A stretch of 64,000 bases of DNA from Prorocentrum cordatum (Eukaryota; Sar; Dinophyceae; Prorocentrales; Prorocentraceae). Shown piece by piece: positions 42,418-49,690 of the stretch. Position 1 is the stretch's first letter. The number at the start of each line of letters is the position of its first letter. The position numbers were made by a program, and so were the translations under genes. Location: contig CAUYUJ010014002.1 in assembly GCA_963575745.1 (NCBI GenBank), positions 1 through 64,000 on the forward strand. The letters are read 5' to 3'. The notes under the pieces were generated by a model, which was given only the letters and a program-made list of their open reading frames with translations, was not told where the DNA came from and searched no databases.

Positions 42418-43580
42418 CTGAGCAGCCCCCCCTGTGCGCATCAGCTGTCGGAGGTCCGCGCGGGCTGCCCGGGTCGGTGCCGGGCCCACCGGGGGCGGCG
42501 CCCCCAGCCCCCGCCCCCGGCGCGCTCCGCGCGCCCCGTGTGCACGTCAGCTTTCGGAGGTTCGCGCAGGTTGCTCGGGTGAAGTCGGGCAGGTCCCTCT
42601 ACAGGGAGGATCTTCAAGAGCAGTTCAAGAACAGTCCGGGGACGATTTTTTCTGCATAAGGAAAAAAACTAGTTTGGCAATGTTTGGGGCATTTCTCTTA
42701 TTTTTCCTCCAAGATCCGCCTGTGGGGGGGGACAGGCCCGACCTGATTCTCGGGTCGGCGCTGGACCCACCCTGGCGGCGGGCTTCGGCGCCGCCCCGTC
42801 CGAGCGCCCGGGAGGGGGGTCTAATGGGCGACTCCAGACGTGCGCGCGGGGCTCTTGCACATCGTGAGCCGCTGGAGGTCTCGACCCGTTCCCAGGGACC
42901 CGCCTCTCATTCCGAGTCGTTTTTGGGGACGGCCCCAGGCCAGGACCCAGGAAGGGCCCCAGGACGCCGAGCATGGCAGAACACTGCCAGTCGTGTTTTT
43001 TTTTGTTTCTGACTCGAAGATGTCAGGGTATGCCGGTATGCCGCTTCTTGTTCCTCCGGACAGGGCGGACTCCCGAAAGCTTATGATGTTTACTCAGGTG
43101 TGGCCTTTTTTTGCTCAACCATCCGCGGCCCTGGAGCTTCCGACCCCTTCCCCAGGGGTCGTTTGTCGTCCCGGACCCAATCTTGATGGCCACCGGGCCC
43201 TGTCACGGGCCTTGAGGCCGACGTCGAGGCAAAGCCGCAGGATGAAAGACATCCCACCGTCTGGCGCATACAGTCGGGGCCCTGAAGAATGAACCCTCCT
43301 CGTTGGGGAGGGGCTCCGCGTTCCTTGAGTGTTTCGCAGCTTGCCTCAGGCTTTCCTTATGTTTTCGACAGGCACTCGAGGTTCAACTTCTGGAAAAAAG
43401 GGGCCTCGTTCCCTTTTCAGGGTTCCTTAAGGTCGACGCCCCGACTGTACGTTGCTTCGTGCGCCTCTCGAACCGCAGGGCGTCTCGGAGCGCCGTGAGC
43501 ACCTGCTGCAGCACCACGGCTTCCTCTGCCGGTGCCCCCGGTGCGTGGAGGAGAGCTGCGAGGGGGGCGGCGCCTCGTGA
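33287..43580 (+). CDS. SET-domain protein (SMYD-like lysine methyltransferase), at least 7 exons
   Basis: The joined exons give about 365 residues. Order: an SH3/Tudor-like N-terminal part (GSVVYIHG, VVQGYDAQRGMFTVRML); the SET start motif RGRGLEVRLPIREGDVVFEE; an inserted helical part; the SET core RVNHSCQPS and the partner motif APGEALSDNY; then a cysteine-rich post-SET motif HGFLCRCPRC. NHSC, the Tyr in DNY and the CxCxxC zinc ligands are all present, so methyltransferase activity is plausible; the substrate is unknown. No MYND finger is seen. Typical SMYD proteins continue past the post-SET motif, so exons beyond 43580 may be missing. The start is either the ATG at 33287 or an upstream exon. 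Introns 1 and 2 use GC donors and introns 5 and 6 use GT. Confidence 0.85.
33506..33896 (+). repeat. SET intron 1 = M5 element (introner-like)
   Basis: The 391 bp GC-AG intron runs from GCTGGGATGCAACCCCTGTG to ACCTCCCAGGAGTTGCCTCT and CAAG. The ends match M5 at 48262-48479 and 30144-30352. AAGG occurs at both splice sites. An M6 element is nested inside at 33700-33842. Confidence 0.85.
33700..33842. repeat. M6 MITE nested in intron 1
   Basis: TTGACCTTCCATAGTGCT and CCTCCTGGAAGGTCGGG are the ends. The interior GACTTATCTCGACTGATTAA aligns to the copy at 45710-45836. Confidence 0.85.
33897..34076 (+). CDS. SET gene exon 2
   Basis: Sixty codons after TCAAG|G. It encodes GQLGRVSDEHLRFGYCVLP, then ERGRGLEVRLPIREGDVVFEE, the first motif of the SET domain (cofactor-binding GxG-type turn). 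It ends in phase 0 at GAG|GCTCCG, a GC donor. Confidence 0.9.
34077..34260 (+). repeat. SET intron 2 = M3 element (introner-like)
   Basis: A 184 bp GC-AG intron. Within it, GGTACCGCTACCGCC and the core CCTCGTTGCCACGGCCGG align to the M3 copies at 523, 27772, 37447 and 61038. Only about 10 bp before and 30 bp after the element lie between it and the splice sites. Confidence 0.9.
34261..34345 (+). CDS. SET gene exon 3
   Basis: Starts after CGCGCAG|GCG and encodes APFLLAADDTSEMCRAHFF and MMGNARVAA. Joined to exon 2 this gives VVFEEAPFLLA, as expected in a SET domain (xEExPxL). The proposed GT donor at 34346 lies in an M10 end. The donor is inferred from reading phase. Confidence 0.8.
34421..34567 (+). 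repeat. M2 element, right end lost
   Basis: TCGGGGGTGGACAGAACCCC start and GTGAATTGTCCGTTTTCGG interior; it stops near GTTTTACTGCC without the right TIR. Confidence 0.8.
34690..36345. repeat. Large inverted-repeat structure of satellite arms
   Basis: The left arm has TATGACGTAACG (34703), a (GTC)n tract (34805-34892) with TCGCTCGTCGCTC, and a GTGCACCACAGCGCC tandem array (35050-35360). The right arm has the same parts in reverse order and orientation: GGTGTACACAGGCGCTG array (35890-36195), GTCGTCGCTCGTCGCTC (36220-36260) and CGTTACGTCATA (36322). The centre (35370-35885) includes a (GGA)n tract at 35645-35790. Confidence 0.8.
36560..36702. repeat. (GT)n and (GA)n tracts
   Basis: GT runs near 36564-36587 and 36645-36680, and a GAGAGA run at 36679-36702. 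36346-36560 and 36703-36995 show no recognised feature. Confidence 0.9.
37000..37105 (+). repeat. R1 repeat
   Basis: GGTTCTTCGTCCTGAGTCGT, TTTTTCGACGGTTCCGAGGC and GGCCTCCGGAGGCCGAAAAT. Confidence 0.8.
37137..37269. repeat. M9 foldback element
   Basis: TCGGCGAGCCCAGGGAAGTG and CCCCCCCGCTCGCCGCCGAT are the ends; CTTCTGAGAAGGCCTTCTCC is inside. Confidence 0.8.
37312..37451 (+). CDS. SET gene exon 4
   Basis: Encodes SGDSTMQQAMEAFADLGEGG, ARARVEAAAAEIFKDSW, a helical insert within the SET region. It starts after GCCGCCAG. The donor is not certain: GGA|GAAAGT at 37452 (a GA donor) keeps phase with exon 5, and it sits in the left end of an M3 element. Confidence 0.7.
37447..37597 (+). repeat. M3 element at the start of intron 4
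   Basis: AAAGTACCCATGTACCGCTG and CAGCGGCATCGGTACC are the ends; CGTCGCCACCGTCGGATG is in the core. Confidence 0.9.
37640..37832. repeat. M4 MITE in intron 4
   Basis: AGTCTCGTTTAACCGACCCC and GGGGTCGGTTAAATGATGCT form the TIR. Confidence 0.9.
38044..38180. repeat. (CCT)n microsatellite in intron 4
   Basis: A CCT tract with CTT and CCC interruptions. Confidence 0.95.
38205..38335 (+). repeat. M7 right half ending at the intron 4 acceptor
   Basis: GCGTGTTCCGCGCGCGCCAG, GCAGCGCAGATCCAAGAGTC, CGCGCGGACCTCCGC and TGATGTTTATGCC lead directly to CTCGAAAG|G, so the acceptor is the edge of the element. Confidence 0.8.
38336..38493 (+). CDS. SET gene exon 5
   Basis: Encodes EGAMSDPECLQRIALDPGYS, TRQVASITSTLLRWETNRHY and LRAGPNAAYGLF, ending CAG|GTGAGC. 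Phase 2 joins it to exon 6 as GLF-R-WLARVNHSC, which fits SET proteins, where a hydrophobic stretch precedes NHSC. Confidence 0.85.
39051..39466. repeat. MITE with about 50 bp TIRs, host of a nested M4
   Basis: GGGTTGACCCAAAAGGGGGT..GGGGGTGGTGCAATATATTTGG is mirrored by CCAAATCTATGGCACCACCC..GGACCCCTTTTCTGGGTC. No second copy is seen in the window. Confidence 0.85.
39105..39293. repeat. M4 MITE nested in the 39051-39466 element
   Basis: CAGTATCGTTTGACCGATCC and GGATCGGCTAAACGATACTC. Confidence 0.9.
39665..39820 (-). repeat. M8 element, reverse
   Basis: GGGGCCCTGGGACACAAATA at the left, GTGTCTGTGTGTTTTTTGTC at the right. Confidence 0.85.
39935..40130 (+). repeat. M8 element with internal duplication
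   Basis: AAATACACAGACACAATGAA start, GTGTGTCCCAGGGCCCC end. TGGGGGCGAGGACAAAAAC occurs twice inside, about 48 bp apart. Confidence 0.9.
40222..40585. repeat. MITE, 364 bp
   Basis: GTTACTCCAAGTCCCTTCTC..AATCGACCCCCC pairs with GGGGGACGATTAATAAGGGA..TTTGGAGCAAC. An internal copy of the left end lies at about 40357-40390, and GGTAGATCCAGGTAG repeats sit near 40315. Confidence 0.8.
40850..40960. repeat. CGACCCGC minisatellite
   Basis: Ten or so units of CGCGACCCRCCTG. The following 40970-41280 is related to 7440-7600, and 41110-41190 to 6685-6780. Confidence 0.85.
41312..41525 (+). CDS. SET gene exon 6 (catalytic core)
   Basis: Encodes WLARVNHSCQPSVEARCQWS, VQGDGRCVVRALRDLAPGEA and LSDNYATPELLTKAG, ending GLRQ|GTCGAC. 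NHSC forms the SET knot that holds the cofactor; the DNY tyrosine is the expected catalytic or pocket residue. It is the strongest homology evidence in the window. Confidence 0.95.
42003..42090 (+). repeat. R1 repeat
   Basis: TCCCGACCCCTTCCACGGGA, TTTTCATCCTGAGTCGTTTT and TTGACGGTCCTGGGGACCGG. Confidence 0.85.
42320..42415. repeat. (GTC)n/(GAC)n microsatellite
   Basis: GACGACGAGGACG then a long GTCGTC tract. Confidence 0.95.
42450..42570. repeat. M7-related palindrome
   Basis: TCGGAGGTCCGCGCGGGCTG, GGGGGCGGCGCCCCCAGCCC and the mirrored TTCGGAGGTTCGCGCAGG. Confidence 0.7.
42579..42746. repeat. M1 MITE in intron 6
   Basis: Ends GTGAAGTCGGGCAGGTCCCT and GGGGACAGGCCCGACCTGA. Confidence 0.85.
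42747..42850 (+). repeat. M7-related fragment
   Basis: TCGGGTCGGCGCTGGACCCA and GGCGGCGGGCTTCGGCGCCG. Confidence 0.55.
42866..42975 (+). repeat. R1 repeat
   Basis: GGTCTCGACCCGTTCCCAGG and TCTCATTCCGAGTCGTTTTT. Confidence 0.8.
43128..43215 (+). repeat. R1 repeat
   Basis: CTTCCGACCCCTTCCCCAGG and GTTTGTCGTCCCGGACCC. Confidence 0.65.
43479..43580 (+). CDS. SET gene exon 7 (post-SET cysteines)
   Basis: In phase with exon 6 it encodes GVSERREHLLQHHGFLCRCP and RCVEESCEGG, then TGA at 43578-43580. RRExLxxxxGFxCxCPRC is the usual SMYD/post-SET zinc motif. Whether the TGA is the true stop or is skipped by an internal donor cannot be told; family members usually have another 100 or more residues. 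Confidence 0.85.
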   Translation, partial: GVSERREHLLQHHGFLCRCPRCVEESCEGGGAS

Positions 43581-43599
43581 CGCGCCGCGCGGCCCTCCT

Positions 43600-43785
43600 C
43601 CTCCTCCTCCCTCCTCCTCGTCCTCCTCCTCCTCCTCCTCGTCCTCCTCCTCCTCCACCTCCCTCCTCATCCTCCTCTCCCTCCTCCTCCTCCTCCTCCT
43701 CCTCCTCCTCCTCCTCCTCCTCCGCGTCCTCCGCCTCCTCCGCCTCCTCCGCCTCCTCCTCCTCCTCCTCCTCCTCCTCCTCCCC
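43600..43785. repeat. (CCT)n microsatellite
   Basis: A CCT tract with CGT, CCA and CGC interruptions just after exon 7. Confidence 0.95.
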
Positions 43786-43897
43786 GCACGAGGGCGGCAC
43801 CCCGTCTTTGAGGGGCGCGGCGTCGAAAAAGGATGCCGACGGCAGGCATTCGGGCGTGCGGGGTGTGAGGCTCTTGGGCGCCTCGTCGGCTCCCAGA

Positions 43898-44051
43898 TAG
43901 GGGGCCAGATGCGAGCCCTACCCCTGCCCCCCACGATTTCTGGGGGGGAGGGTGGGGTTCACTTCACTCGGGAGCTCCCGAACGAAGTGAACCCCACCCT
44001 CCCGCTCAGAAATCGTGAGGGGTAGGGATAGGGTTCGCATCTGGCCCCCTA
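43898..44051. repeat. Near-perfect 154 bp palindrome
   Basis: TAGGGGGCCAGATGCGAGCC pairs with the end GGTTCGCATCTGGCCCCCTA. The centre is TTCACTTCACTCGGGAGCTC / CCCGAACGAAGTGAA. Foldback element, single copy here. Confidence 0.9.
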
Positions 44052-44569
44052 CCAGAGGTTCTCCAGCCTCGGGGCGCTCTGCAGCAGCGGCGCCTCGTCG
44101 AGAGCTCTCCGGGGGCGCCCAGATCGTCCCGAGCGGCCGCCGCAGGGCCCAAGTTTTTGTGGCCCGGGGGAGAAGCAGATCTTGTGACGCACCGCCCGGC
44201 CTCGCCAAAGGACTGCACCTCGTCTGAAAGGACGCGCCGTCGCAAAACAGAGCGATAGGTTTTCGGCAATTTTTGGCCTCGATGTCGGAGGACGTAACTG
44301 GGCGACGCAAAAAAAAAAACGGCGTCGTCTTTGCCGACGCTGGCGCGTAAGCTGCCCGCGGAAGGTCGCGCGTAAGCACCCTCGCTTCCAGCGTAGCGTT
44401 CCGCGCCGGCGGCCCGCGTCAGCCACCGCGCAAGGTCGCTGCGTCATCTCGCGTAAGACCTGTCTTTTCCGCCCAACTGGTACTTTCTTCGCCGTGTGTT
44501 GTCAGAGCGCCTCCGAGAACGGGTCTGGGGATTTCTTCTTGGGAAGGCCTTGCGGCTTGTGCCGCCGAC
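44052..44569. other. No gene recognised
   Basis: 44085-44190 shares CTCTGCAGCAGCGGCGCCTC-type sequence with 28395-28450 and 45130-45210; the rest has no feature. Confidence 0.45.
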
Positions 44570-44835
44570 CCAGAAGGACGATGACGACGACGACGACGAC
44601 CACGACGAGGACTAATTACGAGGACAGCGACAACGACGAGCTGATGACCCTGCCACAAGCTCGGGACATGGGGCGTGCGGTGGAGGGAGTAGGAGGAGGA
44701 GGAGGAGGACGAGGAGAAGGAGGAGGAGGCTGAGGAGGCTGAGGAGGAGGAGGAGGAGGAGGAGGAGGGGGAGGACGAGGAGGAGGAGGAGGCTGAGGCT
44801 GAGGAGGAGGAGGAGGAGGAGGAGGAGGAGGAGAC
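44570..44835. repeat. (GAC)n then (GGA)n tracts
   Basis: GACGACGAC near 44579-44615 and GGA-rich from 44688 to 44832. Confidence 0.9.
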
Positions 44836-44934
44836 TGGGGATCTATTTTTCACACCCGGATCTTGAGATCCTGGCGTCGGGCAAGGGTTGCGGCGGGGGG
44901 GTTCTGTGGCCGCTTCTGGCCTCCGCGGGGGCCC

Positions 44935-45010
44935 TGGCCAGGCCCCAGGGCCGTCAAAGAGTCGAGCCGGGATGGAAAGCCGGCCACGGGGAAAGGCTCA
45001 GGACTTCTTC
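44935..45010 (-). repeat. R1 repeat, reverse
   Basis: GGCCGTCAAAGAGTCGAGCC, GGGATGGAAAGCCGG and GGGGAAAGGCTCAGGAC. Confidence 0.75.
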
Positions 45011-45249
45011 TGGGGACCGCAAGGTCAAGACATCGGATGTCTGGGGAGGTCGTTGGGCAATTCTCGGCCTCCTCCTCTCATCCACGCTTCTCGGGGGTTG
45101 GAGATGTGTTCGTGCTCTCCTGGGGGTCTTCTCGCCTGCGGCTGCCTTCCAGCAGCTATGCCTCACCGACCGCGTTCCGGCGGGGCCCAGATCGTTCCGA
45201 TCGGCCGTCGGAAGGCCGCGTTGTTTCTCGGATCGGGAGCCTCAAGTTG

Positions 45250-45465
45250 AGACGGGGGTCAATGCAAACGGGGGTTTGCCAGAGCGCCGGATCTTGCAGG
45301 ATCCTTCAGGGCCAGGGTCGCATTTGACACGGGTTTGGGTGCAGGATCCTGCAGAATCCTGCAGGGCCAGGGTCGCACTGATTCGGGCTTGGAGCGCAGG
45401 ATCCTGCAGGATCCTGCAAGGCCCGATCGGCCCGGGTCTGGGTTGACCCGGGCCGGCAGATCCCC
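45250..45465. repeat. CAGGATCCTGCAGG repeat array
   Basis: Three to four units with GCAGGATCCTGCAG and GGGCCAGGGTCGCA; compare 20985-21135. Confidence 0.8.
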
Positions 45466-45709
45466 GATCGGAAGCCGAATTCTGAATTTCACGTCGTGGC
45501 AAAAATCACGAGGGGAGGCTTTTGGCCGTCCCTGGCCGGGTTTTTGGGGCTGTTGGCAAGGGGTTGCGGCCTCGAGCGAGGGGGCCGGGCGGCGAGGATC
45601 CTTTCGTCTGCTCAGCTAGCCGCCAGCTCCTCGGAGCTCGTCGTCGTCCTGCGCCTGTGGGGGGGCAACGAGGGGCGGGAGGGATGGGCTGAGGAGGGGG
45701 GGGAGCCCC
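45466..45709. other. No recognisable feature
   Basis: GC-rich, short frames only. Confidence 0.35.
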
Positions 45710-45836
45710 TGACCTTCCAGAGTGCTAAAAGATAGCCCTCCAGACCTATATACCTATCTGAGCTGCTTAAAAAACCTCGACAGGAATTGAGACGTCAAGG
45801 TCCTGGTGCTATTTTTGAGCCCTCGTGGAAGGTCAG
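45710..45836. repeat. M6 MITE
   Basis: GACCTTCCAGAGTGCT and CCTCGTGGAAGGTCAGG are the ends; the same family is nested in SET intron 1. Confidence 0.85.
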
Positions 45837-45837
45837 G

Positions 45838-46017
45838 GGCGTCGACCCCCTATCGCCCAACGTGTGGTGTCGCTATCGCATCGGCGGTGTGTCCACGATG
45901 CTGGGCTGGTGTTTCCTGTCAGGGGCAACGAGAGGCGGGGCATGGGCCGAGGGGGGGGGGAGCGTCGACCCCCTGTCGCCCAACGTGTGATTTCGCTGTC
46001 GCATCGGCGATGTGTCC
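45838..46017. repeat. Direct duplication, about 124 bp apart
   Basis: GCGTCGACCCCCTATCGCCC (45839) and GCGTCGACCCCCTGTCGCCC (45963), each followed by CAACGTGTG and CGCATCGGCG. Confidence 0.85.
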
Positions 46018-46287
46018 CCGATTCGGGGCTGGTGCTTCCCATCCTGAGCCAGTGCCCCCCCGAGATCCGATGTTGCGAAGCATGCAGCATCCTGAAAGAT
46101 CACGACTGGAGCCCCACATCTTAGCTCTGTGCGTCATTTTGTCGAGCCAGGTCGATCCGTGATGGTCCCATGGGCCCGCCCGAGGCCGGACGAAAACGCC
46201 CAGATCTAATGACTTTTCGACCCCCCTCACCCTGGCCTCTATAGGTCTCCCAGATGTTAGCCGAGTCTTTTTGGAATCTCATTCTAA

Positions 46288-46445
46288 CATACACCGCCTC
46301 GGTTTAGTAGCCTTTAGTGGCCTTGAGCGGACTTTGGTGTATCATTAGCAGCCTTCAGTGTCGTTTAGTGGCCTTCAGCGGCCTCCAGTGGCCTCTGGCC
46401 GCCTCTAAGCGGCCTTCGGTGGCCTTTCGCAGGCTTCGGCAGCCT
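46288..46445. repeat. Tandem GGCCTTCAGY repeat, second copy
   Basis: Begins ACCGCCTCGGTTTAGTAGCC like 12505. 46018-46287 has no recognised feature. Confidence 0.8.
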
Positions 46446-46542
46446 GGGGTCCCAGGGTCGGATTTTTCTTGTGGATGGTTTCTTGTGGACTGGCCTCCGC
46501 TGTATGTACTCGGACCTCATGTGTGAGGCCGGCCTCTAGGGT

Positions 46543-46700
46543 CAAGTCGGGCGTGTCTCTCTACAGGAGGAATCTTCCTGGTCAAAGAATAGTCTGGGTA
46601 CACGATGTTTCAATTATTTGTTGAACCTGTTAGAGCATGGTTTGGGGTATGTTGCATTCTTTGTCCCGAATCCGCCTGTCGGAGGACCTGCCCGACCTAA
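46543..46700. repeat. M1 MITE
   Basis: Ends CAAGTCGGGCGTGTCTCTCT and TCGGAGGACCTGCCCGACCT. Confidence 0.85.
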
Positions 46701-46928
46701 CTCCCTTGTTTTGCCGACCGGCGCGGGCCCTCGCACCCGCCCCCCTCCCGCCCTCCCCTCTGGAGTGGATCTTGGCTGTGTCCGGCGCCTGTTTCGGGCA
46801 GGTGGGGTCCCCTCACAGGACGCACAGTCGCACCAAGCAGAGGTCCGGAGAGCCAGACCCCCGACCCCCCCCCTTCCCGCCCAGTGTAGAAGCGCCGAAC
46901 AAGAAAACGCTCACACGAGGCCTCCGGG

Positions 46929-47045
46929 GTGAAGTCGGGCCTGTGCCTCTACAGGGGGAAGGTTCAGAAAGTAGTCATGAGATAGTCTGGGGACTTTTTG
47001 TTTGAGTATTTCTGGGCATATAGTTGTTATATATATATATATGTA

Positions 47046-47082
<37 letters not shown>

Positions 47083-47126
47083 GTATCGTCCAAAATCCCC
47101 CTGTAGGGGGGACAGGCCCGACCTAA
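46929..47126. repeat. M1 MITE with (TA)n expansion
   Basis: Ends GTGAAGTCGGGCCTGTGCCT and GGGGGGACAGGCCCGACCTA. A (TA)n run with TATGTA steps at 47031-47085 lengthens the interior, as in the 33.1 kb copy. Confidence 0.9.
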
Positions 47127-47577
47127 CTCCAGGGTCCTCCTCCGCCTCTGCTTCCCGACCCTTCCGTCCCCAAAACAAGCTCCTCCCTCGGCTCCCGGCT
47201 CCTGGGAGTGCCGGCCGGGGCTGCGGCGAGCGACCGCACGCCCCGGGGGGCCTCGCCCAGGTCAGCTGCAGGGCTGATCCCAGCCAACCGCTTGGATCCG
47301 AGGCCCGAAAACCATCACTTCACTAATTTTGGGCCCCAGGGCCCACTGAGGCCCCAGGGGCCCCAGATTAGTGAAGTGATGTTTTGTTCCTACGTAAGGA
47401 CCCCGAAATTCATCACTTCACTAAACCGAGCCCAGGACGAAAGTCAGGGGCCGAATTGCTGCTGTGATGCCACATCGGCCTCGTATTGGAGCACACAGCG
47501 CCACCAAATACAGACTGGTTCGTCAGTATAATTATGACCGGCATGTGCACCGGCATCTCCCAGGTTTAGGGGCACAA

Positions 47578-47665
47578 AGGAGTGACGCAAACATAGAAAC
47601 TCCGAGGTCCGCGCGGATTCCTCGGATCGGCGCTGGGACCCCAAACCGCCTCCGGCGCCGCCCCT
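47578..47665 (+). repeat. M7 left half
   Basis: GAGTGACGCAAACATAGAAA, GAGGTCCGCGCGGATTCCTC and GGATCGGCGCTGGGACCCC. Confidence 0.8.
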
Positions 47666-47668
47666 GGC

Positions 47669-47797
47669 TTGGCATCGCTCGGACGTGTGCATTTTTCCTT
47701 CGGCGAGGACAACCGAGGAGCATCCTTGATCATTTGGCGAAAAAGCCACGCACGAAACCGAAAAAAGCACAGGGAATGGACGTCCGAGCGATGGCCA
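47669..47797. repeat. Small foldback MITE
   Basis: TTGGCATCGCTCGGACGT pairs with ACGTCCGAGCGATGGCCA. Confidence 0.8.
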
Positions 47798-47799
47798 GT

Positions 47800-47905
47800 T
47801 TAGGGGAACAAAGGAGTGACGTAAACGTAGAAACTCTGAGGTCCGCGCGGATTCCTCGGATCGGCGCTGGGACCCCCTGGCGGCGCCTCCGGCGCCGCCC
47901 CTGGT
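47800..47905 (+). repeat. M7 left half plus centre
   Basis: GGAGTGACGTAAACGTAGAA to GGCGGCGCCTCCGGCGCCGC. Confidence 0.85.
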
Positions 47906-47998
47906 GCCTGCAGGGGGCGGCGAGCGAGCGCACGCCCGGGGGGCCTCACCCAGGTCAGCAGCAGGGCCGACCCTGGCCAACCGCTTGGAGCACACAGG

Positions 47999-48189
47999 CA
48001 GCATCGTCTAACCGATCCCCATCCCTTTCCCCGTCCCCGCCCAGATCCTCACCATCCCGCCACCCCAGTTGGGGGTATGCCCCTCGGAACTCGAAGGGAG
48101 CAGCCTATGTATCCCCATCTAGGGGGACACATCGGCCAGTGTGGCCCAGGCCACGCCCGTGGGGATGGGCATCGGTTAGACGATGCTCA
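47999..48189. repeat. M4 MITE
   Basis: CAGCATCGTCTAACCGATCC and GGGCATCGGTTAGACGATGC; the best-preserved TIR of the family. Confidence 0.95.
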
Positions 48190-48261
48190 CACAGCGCCAC
48201 CAAAGACAGACTGGTTCGCAAGTATGTGACCGGCATGTGCACCGGCATCTCCCAGTTTAGG

Positions 48262-48479
48262 GGGCAACACCTGGGAGGTTCAGTTCAGCATCGGCGCTGG
48301 TATATCCGTGGTCGGAAGCTGGCCAAATCGGTCATCATCCCAATATGGCTCGATGTAATCCCATTTGATTTGGCTTAAACCAGCTTGATCCTGGGCTTAA
48401 TCTGAGCTAATCCGGATCAACGGAAACTTCGTCGGGATTGTCTTAGTCGTTCTTGCGAAGACCTCCCAGGAGTTGCCTC
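48262..48479 (+). repeat. M5 element, intact
   Basis: GGCAACACCTGGGAGGTTC and AGACCTCCCAGGAGTTGCC; the interior TTCAGCATCGGCGCTG and GGCCAAATC matches SET intron 1. Confidence 0.9.
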
Positions 48480-48574
48480 CAAACCCAAAGATAGTTATCC
48501 AGCGGCCGAAACGTTCCAAAAACCTCCTGTCGTGAGTCTTTCACGACGCGAGAATGTTAGGGCCCCGTCGACAG

Positions 48575-48675
48575 AAACACTTCCTGGACCTGTCCCAGGA
48601 TGCTTTCTAGCTAGACTTTCAAGGCGGATCCAGCCGTGGCGCCTAGGAGCCCCCCTGGAGGCTTCAAAGTTCGAA
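48575..48675 (-). repeat. Degenerate M3 fragment, reverse
   Basis: AGGCGGATCCAGCCGTGGCG and GGAGGCTTC resemble the complement of the M3 core. Confidence 0.4.
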
Positions 48676-48774
48676 CCTTCGAACCTCCTTCGATCCTCCC
48701 CCCCTTGATTTTTCTCCTCCGGGATCTCCCCAAACAACGAATCAGCCTGGCGAAGGGCCCGACCATATGAAGTT

Positions 48775-49185
48775 GTGAGTGCCGCCTTCGGTGGACTTCC
48801 CTGGGGAGCCACGGAACGTGTGAGGAGTGTGCCGATTAGGGAGCGGGTACGCCATGCAGACCTTGCCATTCGAGCATTCAGTGGAGCTTCCTGTGGGGCT
48901 ATGAAGCGTGTGAGGCGTGTACCGCAAGTAAGGGCGGGCACGCCATGCTGACCCTGCCACTGATGCCTTCTGTGGAGCTCTCTGCGCGGCTGCGAAGCGC
49001 GTAAAGTTTGTGCCGCAATCGGGGCGGGTGTGCCATGCGCACCCCTGGGGCCTTCGGTGGAGCTCCCCATGGGGCCACGGACCGTGTGAGGGGCGCTGGG
49101 GGGCAGTAACGCCGAGCGGATCCTGCCACTGAGGCTCGCTTAGAGATCCCCATGGTACCACGAAGCGCTTGAGGGGTGTGCCGAA
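48775..49185 (-). repeat. Tandem array of about five 75-95 bp units
   Basis: Each unit has GGTGGAGCTYCC (or a variant), GGGGCCACGRA, GCGTGTGAGG and GTGCCG. Minus-strand frames such as VAPWGAPPKA are repeat read-through. Confidence 0.8.
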
Positions 49186-49219
49186 CTGGACACGTGAAGA
49201 GCCGCAGCGGGAGCCGGAT

Positions 49220-49690
49220 CGGGAACAGGAGGAGGAGGAGGCGGAGGAAGAGGATGAGGAGCAGCAGGAGGAGGAGGAGGAGGAGGAGGAGGAGGAGGAG
49301 GAGGAGCGGGATGAGGAGCAGCAGGAGGAGGAGGAGGAGGAGGAGGAGGAGGAGGAGGGAGAGAATCGAGGAGGAGGAGGATGCGGAGGAAGGAGGAGGA
49401 GGAGGAGGTGGATGAGGAGCAGGAGAAGGAGAAGGATGAGGAGGAGGATGAGGAGGAGGACGAGGAGGACGAGGAGGAACAGGAGGGAGGGGGAGGAAGA
49501 GAGGAGAGGAGACGCGGGGCGCTGCCTCTACCAAGCGAGGAACCAACAACGCAGGGATGGTTGGGACAAAAGCTCCACGCCCCCAGCCCCGGCCCCGGCG
49601 CCCCCCGGGCCCTGCGCCACGCGAGGAGGAGGAGGAGGAGCAGGAGGAGGAGGAGGATGAGGAGGAGGAGGCGGAGGGCGAGGAGTGGTA
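49220..49690. repeat. (GGA)n tracts
   Basis: Long purine tracts at 49223-49500 and 49622-49690 with GCA and GAT interruptions. Confidence 0.9.

Larger units (their letters stand above)
41526..43478 (+). other. SET intron 6 (GT-AG, 1.95 kb)
   Basis: Starts GTCGACCCTCC and ends CTCGAACCGCAG|GG. It contains R1 (three copies), (GTC)n, two M7 pieces and an M1 element. 41530-42000 and 43201-43470 are otherwise featureless. Confidence 0.85.
47226..48262. repeat. Composite region of duplicated and nested elements
   Basis: CGGGGGGCCTCGCCCAGGTC..CCAACCGCTTGGA occurs at 47240-47290 and 47935-47992. CACACAGCGCCACCAAA..CCGGCATCTCCCAG occurs at 47491-47565 and 48189-48257. M7 halves, an M4 and a small foldback lie between (listed separately). 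Confidence 0.8.
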
